Source: Rhizophagus irregularis
Lineage: Eukaryota; Glomeromycota; Glomeromycetes; Glomerales; Glomeraceae
Assembly (NCBI RefSeq): GCF_026210795.1
Contig: NC_089440.1
Coordinates: 3,410,001-3,474,000, forward strand
DNA: 64,000 bases
Reading direction: 5' to 3'
Part shown: positions 40,117 to 53,487 of the stretch, piece after piece
How the letters are laid out: the number at the start of each line of letters is the position of its first letter
How positions within the stretch are numbered: position 1 is the first letter of the stretch
Notes under the pieces: generated by a model
What the model was told of the DNA's origin: nothing
Seen by the model: only the letters and a program-made list of their open reading frames with translations
Database searches by the model: none
Position numbers and translations under genes: made by a program

Positions 40117-40326
40117 ATATGTTTACTATGTCATGTTACTATGTTTACTATATTATGTTTACTATGTATGTTTACTATGTATATTTACTATGTTTACTAT
40201 GTATGTTTACTATGTTTACTATGTATGTTTACTATGTTTACTATGTATGTTTACTATGTTTACTACTACTATGTTTACTATATGCTTACCATGCTTACCA
40301 TGCTTACTATGTTTACTATGTCTACT
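40117..40326. repeat. Tandem array of TATGTTTACTATG-type units
   Basis: About fifteen units of TTTACTATG with spacers ATG or none over 210 bp. Frames through it read as repeated Tyr/Val/Phe/Thr/Met and are artefacts. Confidence 0.9.
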
Positions 40327-40629
40327 AAATTTTTTTAAAAAAAACGAAATCTAGAAATAAATAAGAACGCTGCAAATACGCAAATACGATAACAATAATA
40401 AATAAATAAATACGCGAAAACATATAAAAATTATGTTACTTTTTTGTATGTAAATTATGTAAATGATATGTAAATGATACTTTTCTGTATGTATTGATAG
40501 TATGTAATGTATGCAAAAGAATCAATGTTGATATATATTATGATGTAGATCTCAAGATATCTTGTCTTATCTATAATGATGATAATAAAAGATAATGATT
40601 TTTTTTTGTGGATACGGGTTTATATGGTT

Positions 40630-40790
40630 TATATATACTGTTTATATACTGTGTATATAAGTGTGTATATAATGTGTATATAATGTGTATATAGTAAAGT
40701 GTATATAATATAATGTATATAATATAATGTTTATTATTCAGATAATGTTGTTGTTCAGATAATGTTGTTCAGATAATGTTTATTTGTTTA
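40630..40790. repeat. GTGTATATAAT and CAGATAATGTT short tandem repeats
   Basis: Two neighbouring arrays: GTGTATATAAT-type units (40655-40725) followed by TTCAGATAATGTTGT-type units (40736-40785). Confidence 0.75.
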
Positions 40791-41956
40791 TTTTTTTTTA
40801 ATAATTATATAATGTTAATAATATCATAATTGTCTTTTATATGTTCTGTTATGTCATAGTGTATATTGTTCTTTGATTGTAAAATCATTTTTGTTGATTA
40901 AAAAAATTACCAAAATACCAAAAAAGTTATTTACAAAAAAATTATTTATTATTTCCAAACAAGTTTTTTTTAGAAAAAAAAAAAAATTTTTTTTTTTTTA
41001 TTATTATTGGATCGAATGCAGATTAATTATTTATGCATAATAATAGATTTGATTGTCCATTTGATTGATTGATGATTTTTTTTTTTATAATAAAAAATAG
41101 GGCGTTTCAAATGTTCAATGCGTTCACACATTTTTTAAATGAACTCTAATTCTGTTAAAGGTAAATTACGATATCAAAAAAAATAATTTATTACTTTTTG
41201 ATAAAAGGGCTTAACTATTACATACCTTACTATGCATACCGCATTATTTACTTTATATTAGAATTAAAAATTGTAATATTGTTTAATTATTGATTGTGGA
41301 TTGTGGATTGTGGATTGTGGAGAAAATGGAGAGAATTGAGAAAAAAAAATGCCGAATTAATAATTTATTTGTTTATTTATTATTTTTTTTTTCTCTCTCT
41401 TTTTCTTTATGGGGAGATTATTATTATTTTTACTGCGGGAAATCCCAAAAAAAAAAAAAAAAAAAGGTGGTATAATGGTTATTGATCGTTAAAAAAAAAA
41501 AAAAAGCTGATCACATCTCACAAAATCTCATAAATCTCACACATCAAATAACGTTTTTGCATAAACGGCATAAACGGCGTTTTTTTTTTTAACTTTATAT
41601 ATATATAATATTTTACCCCCCTTTATATATATATAATTATACCCTTTATATATATATATATATATTTACGTATATTTACATATATTTATATATTTATATA
41701 TTTATTTATATTTTTATTTATTGTTTATTAAAAAAAAAAGTGATTTACCCGTATTTTCTTTAAAATTGAATGTTTTACGGTTTACGGTTTTACCGCTTTG
41801 CTCTATTCAAATTCATATCGTACCGCTTTTTACCATGTGCATGTGAGATTAATAGATGATCTTAAAAAAGATTTATTATTATTAAAAAAAAACAAAAAAA
41901 AAAAAAAAAAAAGTTTTTTTTTTCCTGCTAAATGTAAATCTTTTACTTTGTGGAGA

Positions 41957-41989
<33 letters not shown>

Positions 41990-43139
41990 ACTTTAAATAA
42001 AATTCAGGAAATTTTATTGTCGTACAATCGAAAGTGATTGGTGACAGTCGAATAAAAAAAAACTAAGTAAGGATATGAAAATCATGGGGAAAATAAAAAA
42101 TGTATGAGATGTTTTAGAAAAAAAAATAACTCGTTCAATATAATTATATAAAATTATTGAAAGAAAGAAATTAATATTAATTATATTTTGATGATAACCA
42201 TTCTTTTTTGTTATTAATCATATTAATCATATTAATCATCAATGTTATTCATCATTATTCATCATGATTTGAAAATTGATTAATTGATTATCAAAAAAAA
42301 AAAATCATCCCGATTAAAATTCAAACGTGCCAAAGCCCTCAAAAAAATCATAAGATCTAAAAATTGTAAAAAAAAAAAATTTTTTGAAAAAAAAAACATA
42401 AAAGAAGGGAAGGCGCAGCAAGGAACCAAAAATTAAAATTTATACAATGAACTTGATACCAAAAAAAAAAAAAAAAAAAAATTTTTTTTTCAAACTAAAC
42501 CAATTTTCTCCAATTCATTCACGGTCCAGTTATTATAATTATCATCCGGATGAAAACACCCTTTTATGGTACATTATGTGCGGGGTTGTGATTATTCAAG
42601 ATTTTAAACACTTTTCCTTTTATGGGATTTTGACATATTTGACGTTTAAACAAATATAAATAAAAAATCTTCCATTGTAAAAAGCATAATGGAAGATTGT
42701 TTGAAAAAAAAAATAAATAAAAGATGTTGATTTATATCACGTGAATCAAGATCTAATTCTTACCAAAATTGATTCTAATTCCGGCTAGAATTGATTATGT
42801 ATCACCTATTCAATGTGAATTTGTTTTTTGTTGTCACAGCTGTCACCGCACAGTTCAGTTTAATAATATGTAAAATTTTTTTGGGGTGCATGTTTTTTTT
42901 TTTATTTATATTATTATAAAATATTTATTTTATTAAATTATAATATAATATATATTTATTTCTTTTCATATTTTTCATTTTAATTTAAAATAAAAAAAAA
43001 TTTTTTTTTATTTGTAGTATTGTATAGAGAAAAAAAATAACACAAAAAAAAAAATTATATAATAATTATAATTGGCTGACCCAACTGAAAAAGATGTACT
43101 CTTTTGTGTAATTACATTATATGTGTAAAATTTTTTTTA

Positions 43140-43142
<3 letters not shown>

Positions 43143-43180
<38 letters not shown>
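43143..43180. repeat. (TA)n microsatellite
   Basis: Almost uninterrupted TA dinucleotides over ~38 bp, 450 bp upstream of the homeobox gene. Confidence 0.85.
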
Positions 43181-43625
43181 AAGATTTCGTTTAAAATTTA
43201 AAGTTAATATAATATAATATAATTTACATAAAATTTTTTTTTTTTTACATATATAATGGCCTCAAGGGAACATCAAAATTATATTTTTTTTTTTTAAACG
43301 GAATACAAAAATAAAAAACAAAATTGTAGCGACACACTTTCCGCTTTAACTACTCTACCAAAATTACGGACACGCCTTTCTAAGACATTTTTTTCAACCG
43401 GTTTTTATTGTCTTGTGTGTTCTTTACCTCTATCTCCCCTTTTAACAAAAACTCTTTTTACCCTCTTTTCCTTCAAAAAACGCAAATTTTTTTAAATTTT
43501 TTACGTCTTTTTTTTTACGACTTCAAACGCCAACAAAAAAAAAAAGCTGTAAAGTTGTCGCAAAACAATTTTGTACAAACACTATTCTTTATTTTAAACT
43601 CAATCTCAATCACTCCGAAATAAAG

Positions 43626-44763
43626 ATGAGTCGAATTATTTCACCAAAAATTAATCCCTCTTTCCCCTCCTTAAAACAGGATAAGGTAAATTTCTTCCCC
43701 CTTTTTTTTTTGTATTATTTAACCCCTAATGTGTATGTTATGATTGTTGATCGTTTTTTTTTTTGTTTGTTTGTTTGATCTAAACCCTTTTTTTAAAATT
43801 AAATTAATAGCTCAGGACCTTTACGCCGATTATTCTTTTTCATGAGCATACATATAAGGATGTCAATGCGAATTCAGTAGAATGCGTACGTATAAATCAA
43901 AATGACGAACACCATGGGGAATTTCTCAAATCCGTGAAGGAACGAGTCGACAATATGCTCCGTGAAGGCAGTCAGAATTGGCTAATTATCTCATCTAATT
44001 CAAAAGGTAAACAAATTCATCTATATAATATAATAAAATAATTAATAAATAATAATAATAATTATTATTATTATAAATAATTATTAATTATAATTATAAT
44101 TATTATTATTATTATTATTATTATTTCTCTCCTTGTTCTCTTTTCTAATAAAATATATTTATTTTTTAGAATATTATAGTCGAGAATTAATGAATTGTCA
44201 TAGGCAAACATTGCCACCTTCCCCACCAATACAACAACTCGCCAACACAATTTATTCCCATCACCCACAAGATCAGCTCGAAAATTTGACCATGAAACCT
44301 AAAAGACGCCGTGGAAATTTGCCAAAGGCTACAACAGCACTTCTAAAAGAATGGTTGGCCGCTCACAAAAAACACCCATACCCAACCGAGGAAGAGAAGC
44401 ACCATTTGGCTTCTTCCACTTCTTTATCGCTGCAGCAGATCTCCAACTGGTTCATAAATGCCAGGAGGCGGCATTTGCCTCACCTCTTGGAGTCTGATTT
44501 TGTAGGCAATAAAGTTTCTCAAACTCATGAATTAGACATTTTCCCCTATGAAGGATCAGATAATTCTGCTGGTAATTTATATATAAATCGATCATTGGTC
44601 TAGTATTTTATTTCGTTTTTTTTTTAAAAACTTTTATTATTCATTTATAGAAGACTCTGATAACGGCATTATGAGAAGACATGTTTCAAAATGTTCCGCA
44701 AGAATAAACAAGGCTGGTGGAATAAAGAAGCCTTATATTAGAAAGAGAAAGACATCCGTATAA
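43626..44763 (+). CDS. TALE-class homeodomain transcription factor
   Basis: Four exons: 43626-43685, 43811-44006, 44170-44571, 44651-44763; 256 residues in frame. The homeodomain covers residues ~130-192: basic KPKRRRGNLPK at its start, then helix 1 with LLKEWLAAH, the three-residue TALE loop extension with HPYPTEEEK, and recognition helix 3 with QISNWFINARRRH. Ile in the WFINARRR context is typical of TALE proteins (PBX/TGIF/CUP9-like and HD1-like fungal factors). Upstream, exon 2 encodes a mixed helix region (FLKSVKERVDNMLREGSQNW). Exon 4 adds a basic tail (IRKRKTSV-like). Reading through the last intron would add GNLYINRSLV and stop at 44603, so retention would still give a full homeodomain. 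A nuclear DNA-binding regulator; targets unknown. Intron 2 (44007-44169) holds an AT-only (ATT)n/(AAT)n self-complementary stretch. Confidence 0.9.
44045..44125. repeat. (AAT)n/(ATT)n self-complementary repeat inside the homeobox gene intron
   Basis: About 80 bp of AAT and ATT trinucleotides that can fold back on themselves, within intron 2. Confidence 0.85.
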
Positions 44764-47700
44764 AAAAAAATCGGCTTTTTGGAGAGGGATTAGAATCTCC
44801 CGATATTCAAAAAATATTTTATTTTTTCTTTTCCCTAAACCCTCCCACATTTAAAACCAATTTTTTTTTTTATGAACTTTTAACGTTTTTTTTTCTTTTT
44901 CGAATTTCCAACTTTTCGATCGTGTTATACATACTGGGTGAAAAAAAATCAAAAAAAATATATGACGGGGCAAATTTAATACAATATAGAAAAATTAATT
45001 TTTTTACCAACAAGGGGGGTTTTAATAAGATTTTATGTCCTTTTTCTTTTTTTTCTCTCTCTCTCAGTTTTCAAATTAAGGAATAATCATTTCCAAAATT
45101 TCCCATTTATTTAAGAGAATTTTTTCAGACAGACTGGAAAAAAATTTATTTAAGATCAATTTTTAAATTATATATACAAATTGAATTATTAAGAGGCTTT
45201 TTAGTCCTCCTTTATGTAATATAAAATACTATTTTTTTATTTATTTTTTTTTTTAAAAAAAAAAGAATCGTCAAATTTGAAATTTAACGTAAAAAAAAAA
45301 CCGTTTTTTTTTTTGACGATTTATTTTTTTTTTCTTCTTATGTATATTTTCATTTTTTGTAAGTAAATTAGTAAATTTTTACATATATATTAACTCTTCC
45401 GTCTCTCTCTTTTTTTCTTTTTTTTTTGTTGATAGTTTATAGGAGAGCATACAATGAGAAAGGGCATTAAAAAAAAAAAAAAAAATTAATAACCGTTGGT
45501 AAAAAAAAAAAAATTAAATTAACAAAAAAAAACAACGTCGTATATATTTATATATATAAAAAAAAATATAAAAACAAGATTTATATTATGCCCCTGTACA
45601 AAAAAAAAAAATTAATTAAAAAAAAAAAAAATACTTTAAAAAAAAAAGTTTTTTTAAAAAAAAGAATTATAGAAACATATTATTATATTTATTATTTTTT
45701 TTTCGAATAGTTTTTTTTTTTCACTCAGTCAAACTGTATATATATATATATATAAACTTTTTTTTATTTTTTTTATATTTTTTTTATTATATTTATTTTA
45801 TACTTCCTTCATCTTCCCTTCATCTATATAGCAAAAACCAAATCTTTTTTCTTAAAAAAAAAAAAAATTTTTTACAAAAAAAAAAAAAAGGAATCATAAT
45901 TATTATTTATATTATATTATAGCTAGCTATATTATTAAAAAAAAAAATAATCCAATTCTTAAATATATATCATCATCTTTAATTTATTATATTTTTTTTT
46001 TGTAAAACCATATACATTATTATTATTATTATATATAAAAAAAAAAAGAATATATATTATATATATATATATATATTCTTTTTTTACGCTTATTATTAGA
46101 GAAAAAAATCTCATTCTTCTTATTATTTTTTCTTAAAATTGACAATTTTTTAAACAATTAAACAATTAGACTTTTTTTTTCTTGATTGATTCGATTGATT
46201 CGCGTAAAAAAATTGCGAATTTTTTGAATTGAGCGAAAAGAAAAGAAAAAATTACGAAAAATTACGATTGTCGCGAAATTATTTTTTTTTTAGATCCGAG
46301 TAAAATTCCGTATAAATCCGAATAATTGAGAAAATTACGTGTATTAATTTAAATGTACTAATTAAGATTATCTAAAATTTTTACGGAAAAAGAAAAGAGA
46401 CATATAATTAAATGATTTTGCCTAAATTGAACGAATTTACGTGAACCGAAAGTAATGAAAGTAATTAAAGTAATTAAAGTAATTGAAGGCGAAAAAAAAA
46501 AATTAAAATTATCCATAAGATTTTCAAAAAAAGCGGAGATTTTGTATTACACGGATTATTTTTTTTTTTTGCGCACGGACCAAGATCTTTAAAGAATTAC
46601 CATTTTAGAAGAAACAAAAAAAAAAAATAAATCAAATAAAATAAAATAAAAATTACATTTTAAAAAATATATATATTTTACTAGTAAAGATTTGGTAAAA
46701 TATATATATATATGTATAAAAAAAAATATATTATATATATATTATACACGTTTACATATACATATATTATTATTATTATTCTTAGTTTAGTTTTTTTTTT
46801 TTAAATGGTAAAAAAAAACTAGGTTTAAACTAAAACAAGTTATTTTAGTTAAAAAAAAGGGGGTAACGGGAGGTGAATTTTTGATTTATTTTTTTGCGAA
46901 GTCGTTAATAAAATTATCATCGAAAGATAAAAATATTTTTTTAAAAAAAAGAAAGGGACAAAGGAAACGCGCCATTAAAAAAAATTTTGATTAAAATTTG
47001 GTCCATATTTATAATTCTTTTTTTTTCAATAAAAAAAATTTAAATGATTTTTTTTTTATTGATCAACTTTTAAAATGAAAAAAAAAACACAAAATCGAAT
47101 GATCATGAGCGACGATTGATCAATATTTACAATGGTATTTACAATACAATAATGTACATAATATATAATATTTTAATTAAATTAATAATGTTGTATTTCA
47201 TAAAATTTGTTAATAATTGTTAAAAAAGAAAACGTGGTCGTAGGCTCATGATTTTGGCGCGTATTTCATCATATCATGTTTATTAATTTTACAAAAAAGG
47301 ATAATAAAAAAAATTTTTTTTTTTTTCGGAAAATTTTTTACATTATTATTATTATTATTCCCAAATATTACAAATATTACAAAACCAGAAAAAAATAAAA
47401 TTTTAAAAAAAAAGATGAAAAAAAAAGATTTATTTATTATTTATTATTTATTATTTATTATTTGATCTTGATCAAAAGAATTCAAAAAAAGAAAACAAGT
47501 AAGTTAATTTTAACCGTTTAATTAAAACCGTCATTTTTGATGCGATCAAATTATTATTATTATTTTGTTTTAGTAAAAAAGTTATTTTTCTTGTATCTAG
47601 TCTTTTTTTAAAAAAAAGCGGGGGAATGGATTTTCCTCTCCGAATAAAGTAAACAAAAAAAGCATAATGTGAAAAAAAAAATGTGTATATAAATGTGTAT

Positions 47701-49600
47701 ATAAATGTGTATATAAATGTATTTAAAATGTAAATGTATATATAAAATGTATATATAAAATGTATATATATATCCATATAATGTATATTATAATTATTCT
47801 AATTTCAATGAAAAGAAGAAAAGAAGCGGGAATCGATTTTTCCTATCCAAAAAAAGTGCCTTAATATTTCTAATATTTGAAAAGAATAAATAAAAGATTT
47901 TCCCAAAAATAAAAAAAAACGGGAAACGGTTATTCCCCTCCTAAAAAAAGAAAACGTTTTTTTTTAACAATCTGACGTTTTTTTTTTAAAAAAAAAGGTG
48001 GATTCCCTATGTAACAAACATTGGTTATTACAATCATTATTTCATAATGATAACAGATAATAATAGATAATAACTTATTATACGTTTTGTTTATCATTAA
48101 TTCCTATTATTCCCTTCATTGGTTTATAAATTTTAACGCGATTTTTTTATTCAAAAAATTGTATTTTATTTTATTAGATCATCTTCGTCTCCAAAGATCA
48201 TCGAAAAAAAAGAAAAAAAGAATCACTTATTTAAAAACTATTAAAATTCATTTTTTTTACGTAATTATTAATTATCCAAATTTGTTAAATGAAAAACGTT
48301 TTTTTAATAAATATAAAAGGGAATATATAAAAAAGGTTGGGGAATATTTTTTCTTTTTCTAGAAAGATACCATATCAACATACTAAATTATAAATTCTTG
48401 TTTTCTTTAAAGGATTAATGTGTTTATTAAAATGTCATCTAATTGGGTAGTAAGTATCTCAATGATTTTGGGGATAAAAAAAATCCCGCAGTTTCAGATT
48501 TTATACCCCTACAAAATTTAAGGGGTTTTTCTGGTTCTTTTTACATTTTTACGCCATATTCGTATGCTTCTTTTTGTAATTTCCTTTTTTTTTTTATTCA
48601 TCAATGATTTTACTTTTTTTTTACTTTTCATTCTTTTTCATTCTTTTTTTTTCATAATTTTTATTTTTTCCTTATGTGGACTTGACAAAGAAAAATCCGA
48701 ATTATATTCATTGATTATCCATATTTATTATATTTATTCAAAAAACGTTTTAAACTTTTAAATTAGCATGGATATCGCGTAATCAATTTAGTAATGATTC
48801 CCTAATTTTTTTTTTTTATAAAGTAAACATTAAACATTAACATAAGAACTTTTTATTTACCGGTAAAGAATAAAAAAAGCAAAGCAGTCCGAGAATTTTC
48901 GTACAACATTAAAACATTGGCTGAAAAGCATGAACCGTTTTTTTTCTTTTCATGTATGATTTTGTAATTATTAAATGTACTATATGTACTGTAATATACT
49001 ATAATTATGTATATTATATGTTAGTTTTTTTTTAAAAAATTTACCAATAAAATTATTTTGAATTTTTTTTAAAACTCCCAATAAGATATTTTTAATTCAC
49101 AATAAAATATTTTTCAATTTACAATAAAATAATTTTCAATTTGTTATTTAAAAAAAAAATATTTTTTTCTCCCCAAATATTCGGTTTATTCGGTTAAAAA
49201 AAAAAAAGATAAAAAAAAAACAGCAAAAAAAAACACAGACCATTGCTCGGAAATTATAATATAAACATTACGTATAATATAAATAGAAACACAAAACTTA
49301 CCCGGACTAAAGTATCCGTCTTTGCATGTAAACAATTGAAAAATAAAAGAAAACTTAGATTTTATCATATTCACATGTTCTTATTTATTTTATTTTTTTT
49401 TTTTGTACGAATTATAAAGAAACATATATTCACGTTTGATTTTATAGAGATGTAACCGATCACTTTTTAATTCGGGTTTTTTTTGTACTGCAATGATCAC
49501 TTTGATAACGTACAGTATGTTTAAAACTCTTTTTAGTTTATTGTTTGTTGAACCACATAAAAGTCTAGAAGAATTTACATGCATTTAGATTTCGAATTCT
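44764..49600. other. Homopolymer-rich desert downstream of the homeobox gene
   Basis: Same texture as the upstream desert: long A and T runs, AT microsatellites (45540-46100, 46670-46760, 47680-47770) and no gene. Open frames at 47472-47777, 48087-48362, 48564-48761 and 49186-49455 are low-complexity and not supported. Confidence 0.5.
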
Positions 49601-52039
49601 TTTTAAAGTCAAAACAACTACGCAAATTCCAAATGCATCTCAGAGAGGTCAAACAATTAATATGAAGCGCATCTTTGGAGGTCCAATAATAAAATGCGTT
49701 TGATGTAATGTATATACATTTAACAGGTAAATTAATTCAAGATCACGTGAAAATATCCAAAAAAATCATGTAAATAGCTCTTATATATTATTTTATTATG
49801 ATTATCAATTAGCCATATAGGTTCGTAATTTGATCATCTACAGTATATTACTCATTTATTTAACATAATGTACAAAATGCAAATTAAAATGGGAAAAACT
49901 TAACAAAATAAGTAGCAAAGATAAAAAAAAAAAGTACCAAAAAGGTTGGTTACAGATCGTTATATAAATCGGTTATAGAAAATAAATGTGATAATATGGA
50001 CTGATTTTTGATTATGCAATTAAATGTGGTAGTTCTCTTGATCTATGGTTAGCTTGAATGGATTCGAATATTACTCCTTTTAAGATGATCTATCTGTACG
50101 GTGACTGGTCAGGTCTCGTTCCTTAGTAGTAAAGGGGTATTTTGTTTCATATAGTTATCTTAAATAGTTTGTAGTAGACTTAAGTTTAAACTATAAAAAA
50201 TATTATTGATGCAGCAACATTGTTTTCTTATACATTAGTAAGTAGTTATAAATATATTTTTTTTTTGTTTTAATATTTTATCTTCAATTATTTATAAAAC
50301 ATAGGAATCCATTTTTAAAGTGCAATAAAGATATAATACATGAAGAAAAAAAATGATAAATATAACTAAACTGATCAAACTTAAATTAAAAAAATTATAT
50401 TAAAATAACAGGATTAATAAAAAGAAAAAAAAAAGACTTTTACTAGAATTTCACTATACTGGTAAAAGGATTCTGATTTGACTTTACTAATAAACTGAAA
50501 ACAAGCAAATTTAAAAAATTCAAAAATCTAATTATTTTTTTAAAAATTGTATTTATAATAAACTTTACAAACAAAAAAATATTTATTCAAATCTAATTAG
50601 TACTACAGTGACATTTCTATAAGTGCACCCTCTATAAATGCACATACTATATAAATTCTTTTAAATGCACAATGTATCTAATCCTAACTTATAAAAGCTC
50701 TTAATATTTTACTCTCTATAAATGCACACCCTCTTTAAGTGCACATTCTACTATTTTTTTTATTATGATTCCAAGAGGAATGCACTTGAAAAGGTGTTAC
50801 TGTAAATACTAAGATAATTATAAAAAACTAAGAGTAATTAATTTTAATGCAAATCAATTATAAGTTATATATTATATTATTATTACTATTTGATATATAT
50901 AAAATAAATTTATTTAAATAAAAATTTTTTATTTAATAAAATTCATAAGATATATTTGCAGGTGGGTAGGATATAATTGTATAAATTATTTAATATAAGT
51001 TTAATTCATATAACTTTTTCTTTAAATAAAAAATACTACTTTCTTTAAGTATAATAATAATAAAAATAATAAAATACAGTATAAATATTAGAAAATAAAC
51101 ATATTAAATTTTAATTAATACATTAATAAATTAATAAAATTGCAAATTTATTATAGTATATATATATCACTTTTAATACTAAAATACTATAATTAATGGA
51201 TATTTAATATACTGATTTATGCTAAAATTAATATTTATTGCTTATTTTAAATCTAGTAAGTTATCAATTTGTTATTGTAATTTTTAATTTAACACTTTAT
51301 ATTATATGTGTTGTAATAATGTATTATGAGATATATAATTACCATTCTTATTATATAGAATAGTAAAAGAGATAACTGACTTTAATAATCTATCATATAT
51401 TATATTTTATGTATTTATACCAATTCATTTTTTCTGATATAAGTAATAAAAGTCAAAAATTTTTATATACTAACAATCTGATAATTATTTATCTCACAAT
51501 GCTTAAAAATAAGTAATGCATTAGATTTACAATAATAAACTAAATTGTATCAAAGTACGACAATTAAAGTAACTTTAATAGGATCTTAAACATTTTTATT
51601 AATATAACTTATAGATAATTAGCATAAATTTATTATAATTTTATGCAATTGTTTTTAATTAGAAATTCTATACAATCTACAATTTTAATTTAAAAAATAA
51701 TTCAAAATACACAAATCTAATACTTTAATCAAATTAAAAATTTGTGATTTATTTTTTCTAATATATATATATGTGTGTATAAAATTTAGTTTTTATTTAT
51801 AAATACAAACCATATTCTAATCTTTATTTATTACATTATCTTTTATTAAATTAGTCTTAAACTATTGCTCTTTTTATATTTTTACAATTAAAATAATTAT
51901 ATACATTCTTTTCAAAACTTTTTAAATTTAAAGAATTTTTGGTTACAATAACATTTTATATCTTGTACTTGCAAAATAATATATAATATTAATATTAAGA
52001 CAGTAAAAACTAAAACTCATACTATTTTTTTTGTAAATA
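49601..52039. other. AT-rich region without long homopolymers; one MITE-like repeat
   Basis: No gene seen. Very AT-rich but made of mixed A/T words, not runs. Contains the repeat at 50606-50802; the rest looks like decayed repeats. Confidence 0.45.
50606..50802. mobile_element. 197-bp MITE with imperfect ~24-bp TIRs and TA duplication
   Basis: The left end CAGTGACATTTCTATAAGTGCA and the reverse complement of the right end, CAGTAACACCTTTTCAAGTGCA, agree at about three quarters of positions; both ends are bordered by TA (50604-50605, 50803-50804). Internal GTGCA(C)CC and TCTATAAATGCAC blocks repeat. CAGT ends plus TA duplication place it in the same broad class as the MCM5-intron element, but the sequence differs. 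Confidence 0.65.
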
Positions 52040-52494
52040 GTTCAGAAGAAGCTGAAAAAACTTTTTTATATAGGTAAAAATTATTTTGTCTTATATTAGT
52101 TAATAATTATATCTGATATATATATTATATATTAATTTTAATTTAATTATATATATATATATATATAGCAATTTATTTGCAAAAGTCTGTTTGAATAAAT
52201 ATATTGCTCTTGCTGTAGCATCTTCAAGTATTGCTGCTTTTCTTTTACCAGATAGCTGAATAGTATATTCCTATTTTAAATACCTCTTAAAAATTGAAAT
52301 ATATAAAGATTCTATCTATGTATGCTATAAATAAAGTTCTAAATAAATTAAGTCAGGTTAGATTTATTAATAAATCTGATCTGAAATTTTTTTGGATCAG
52401 GTCAGGTTAGGTTATATCAGATTATTTGTTTAATCTGACTTAATCTGAAATCTGAAAAATTTTGGATTAATCTAAACAATTTTTATTAAATTAT

Positions 52495-53232
52495 TGAAAA
52501 AAATGGTGTGAAATGTTTTTTTTAATATTACATTATAAAAAAATGTTTTTACAACATTTTTAAATAAAATATCAAAAAAAATGTTACAAACCATTTTTTT
52601 AATATAATATACATGCCATTCAAATTATTTTAAATTTGTCGTAATTATAAGTAAAATCCCAAATTTAATTATAACATCCCAAATTATTTTAGCACTTTAC
52701 ATAGTAAATTATATATAAATTGAATGAATTATGGCATCTCAAATTATAATTATGCCATCCCAAAATAATTTGGACAGCATGTATATAATATAATATTATA
52801 GAAAAATATTTTTATAATGTTTTTAATAAAATATCAAAAAAATGGTATAAAACATTTTTTCTAATATAATGTTATAGAAAAAACGTTTTCACAATGTTTT
52901 TAATAAAATATCAAAAAAAAATGATGCAAACCACTTTTTTCTAATATAAATTTATAGAACAGTAAAATATCAAAATATATTGTGAAATGTTTTTTTAATA
53001 TAATCTTATAAAAAAACATTTTTGCACCATTTTTTAATAAAATATCAAAAAAACTATTGTGAACTATTTTTCTAATATAATCTTATAGAAAAATGTTTTT
53101 GCAACATTTTTTAATAAAATATTAAAAAAGTTGTTACAAAATATTTTTTCTTATATAATCTTATAAAAAAACATTCACAGCATTTTTCAATAAAATATCA
53201 AAAAATATTGCAAAATGTTTTTTTTTTTTAAT
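52495..53232. repeat. Diverged ~80-bp tandem repeats (about nine units)
   Basis: Units alternate TTTTTAATAAAATATCAAAAAA with TTTTTTCTAATATAAT and TTATAGAAAAA(T/C)GTTTT. They fill most of the inserted element. Confidence 0.75.
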
Positions 53233-53487
53233 TGTAGCAGGACCCAGAAATATATATATATGGGTCAGGTGATAAAAAAAATTTTTTACTATGAGCTGTA
53301 CGCATTTTTTCAGAGCCAGAATTATGATAATGTCAGTCAAATACTATAATAGGAAATAAAATTCTGACCAGCATTATCAGAAATTATAGAAATTATCTAA
53401 AAAAGGAAAGATTTTTATGATTTTTTTAGTTCAAAATACGCAAACTCAAACCTGACCCTTTTATATATATTTTTGGGTTCTATCGCA
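53233..53487. mobile_element. 255-bp MITE-like repeat with ~38-bp TIRs
   Basis: The left end (53233-53270: TGTAGCAGGACCC, an AT stretch, then GGGTCAGGT) is matched by the reverse complement of the right end (TGCGATAGAACCC, an AT stretch, then GGGTCAGGT). The centre contains a second inverted pair around 53330-53390 (AGAATTATGATAATG with CAGCATTATCAGAAATT). No target duplication could be read. Confidence 0.65.

Larger units (their letters stand above)
31946..43625. other. 11.7-kb non-coding desert rich in poly(A)/poly(T) runs, upstream of the homeobox gene
   Basis: No credible multi-exon gene. Hundreds of A or T runs of 8-25 nt, often as A(n)T(n) palindromes (e.g. 33901-33930, 37727-37740, 39480-39507). 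Open frames here are poly-Phe/Lys artefacts. A possible exon-like island at 36309-36350 (after a T-rich tract and AG) and two low-T islands (35050-35230, 34310-34390) are the least repetitive parts but carry no motif I recognise. The long distance to the nearest gene on either side makes an extended regulatory or untranslated-transcript region possible. Confidence 0.45.

Noticed and set aside
40085-40354. Open frames in all three plus frames with repeated Tyr-Val/Phe-Thr-Met
   Set aside because: Translation of a short tandem repeat; all frames are open at once.
41290-41322. Telomere-like repeat (GGATTGT units)
   Set aside because: Only about four 7-bp units, internal, not the TTAGGG type expected in most fungi.
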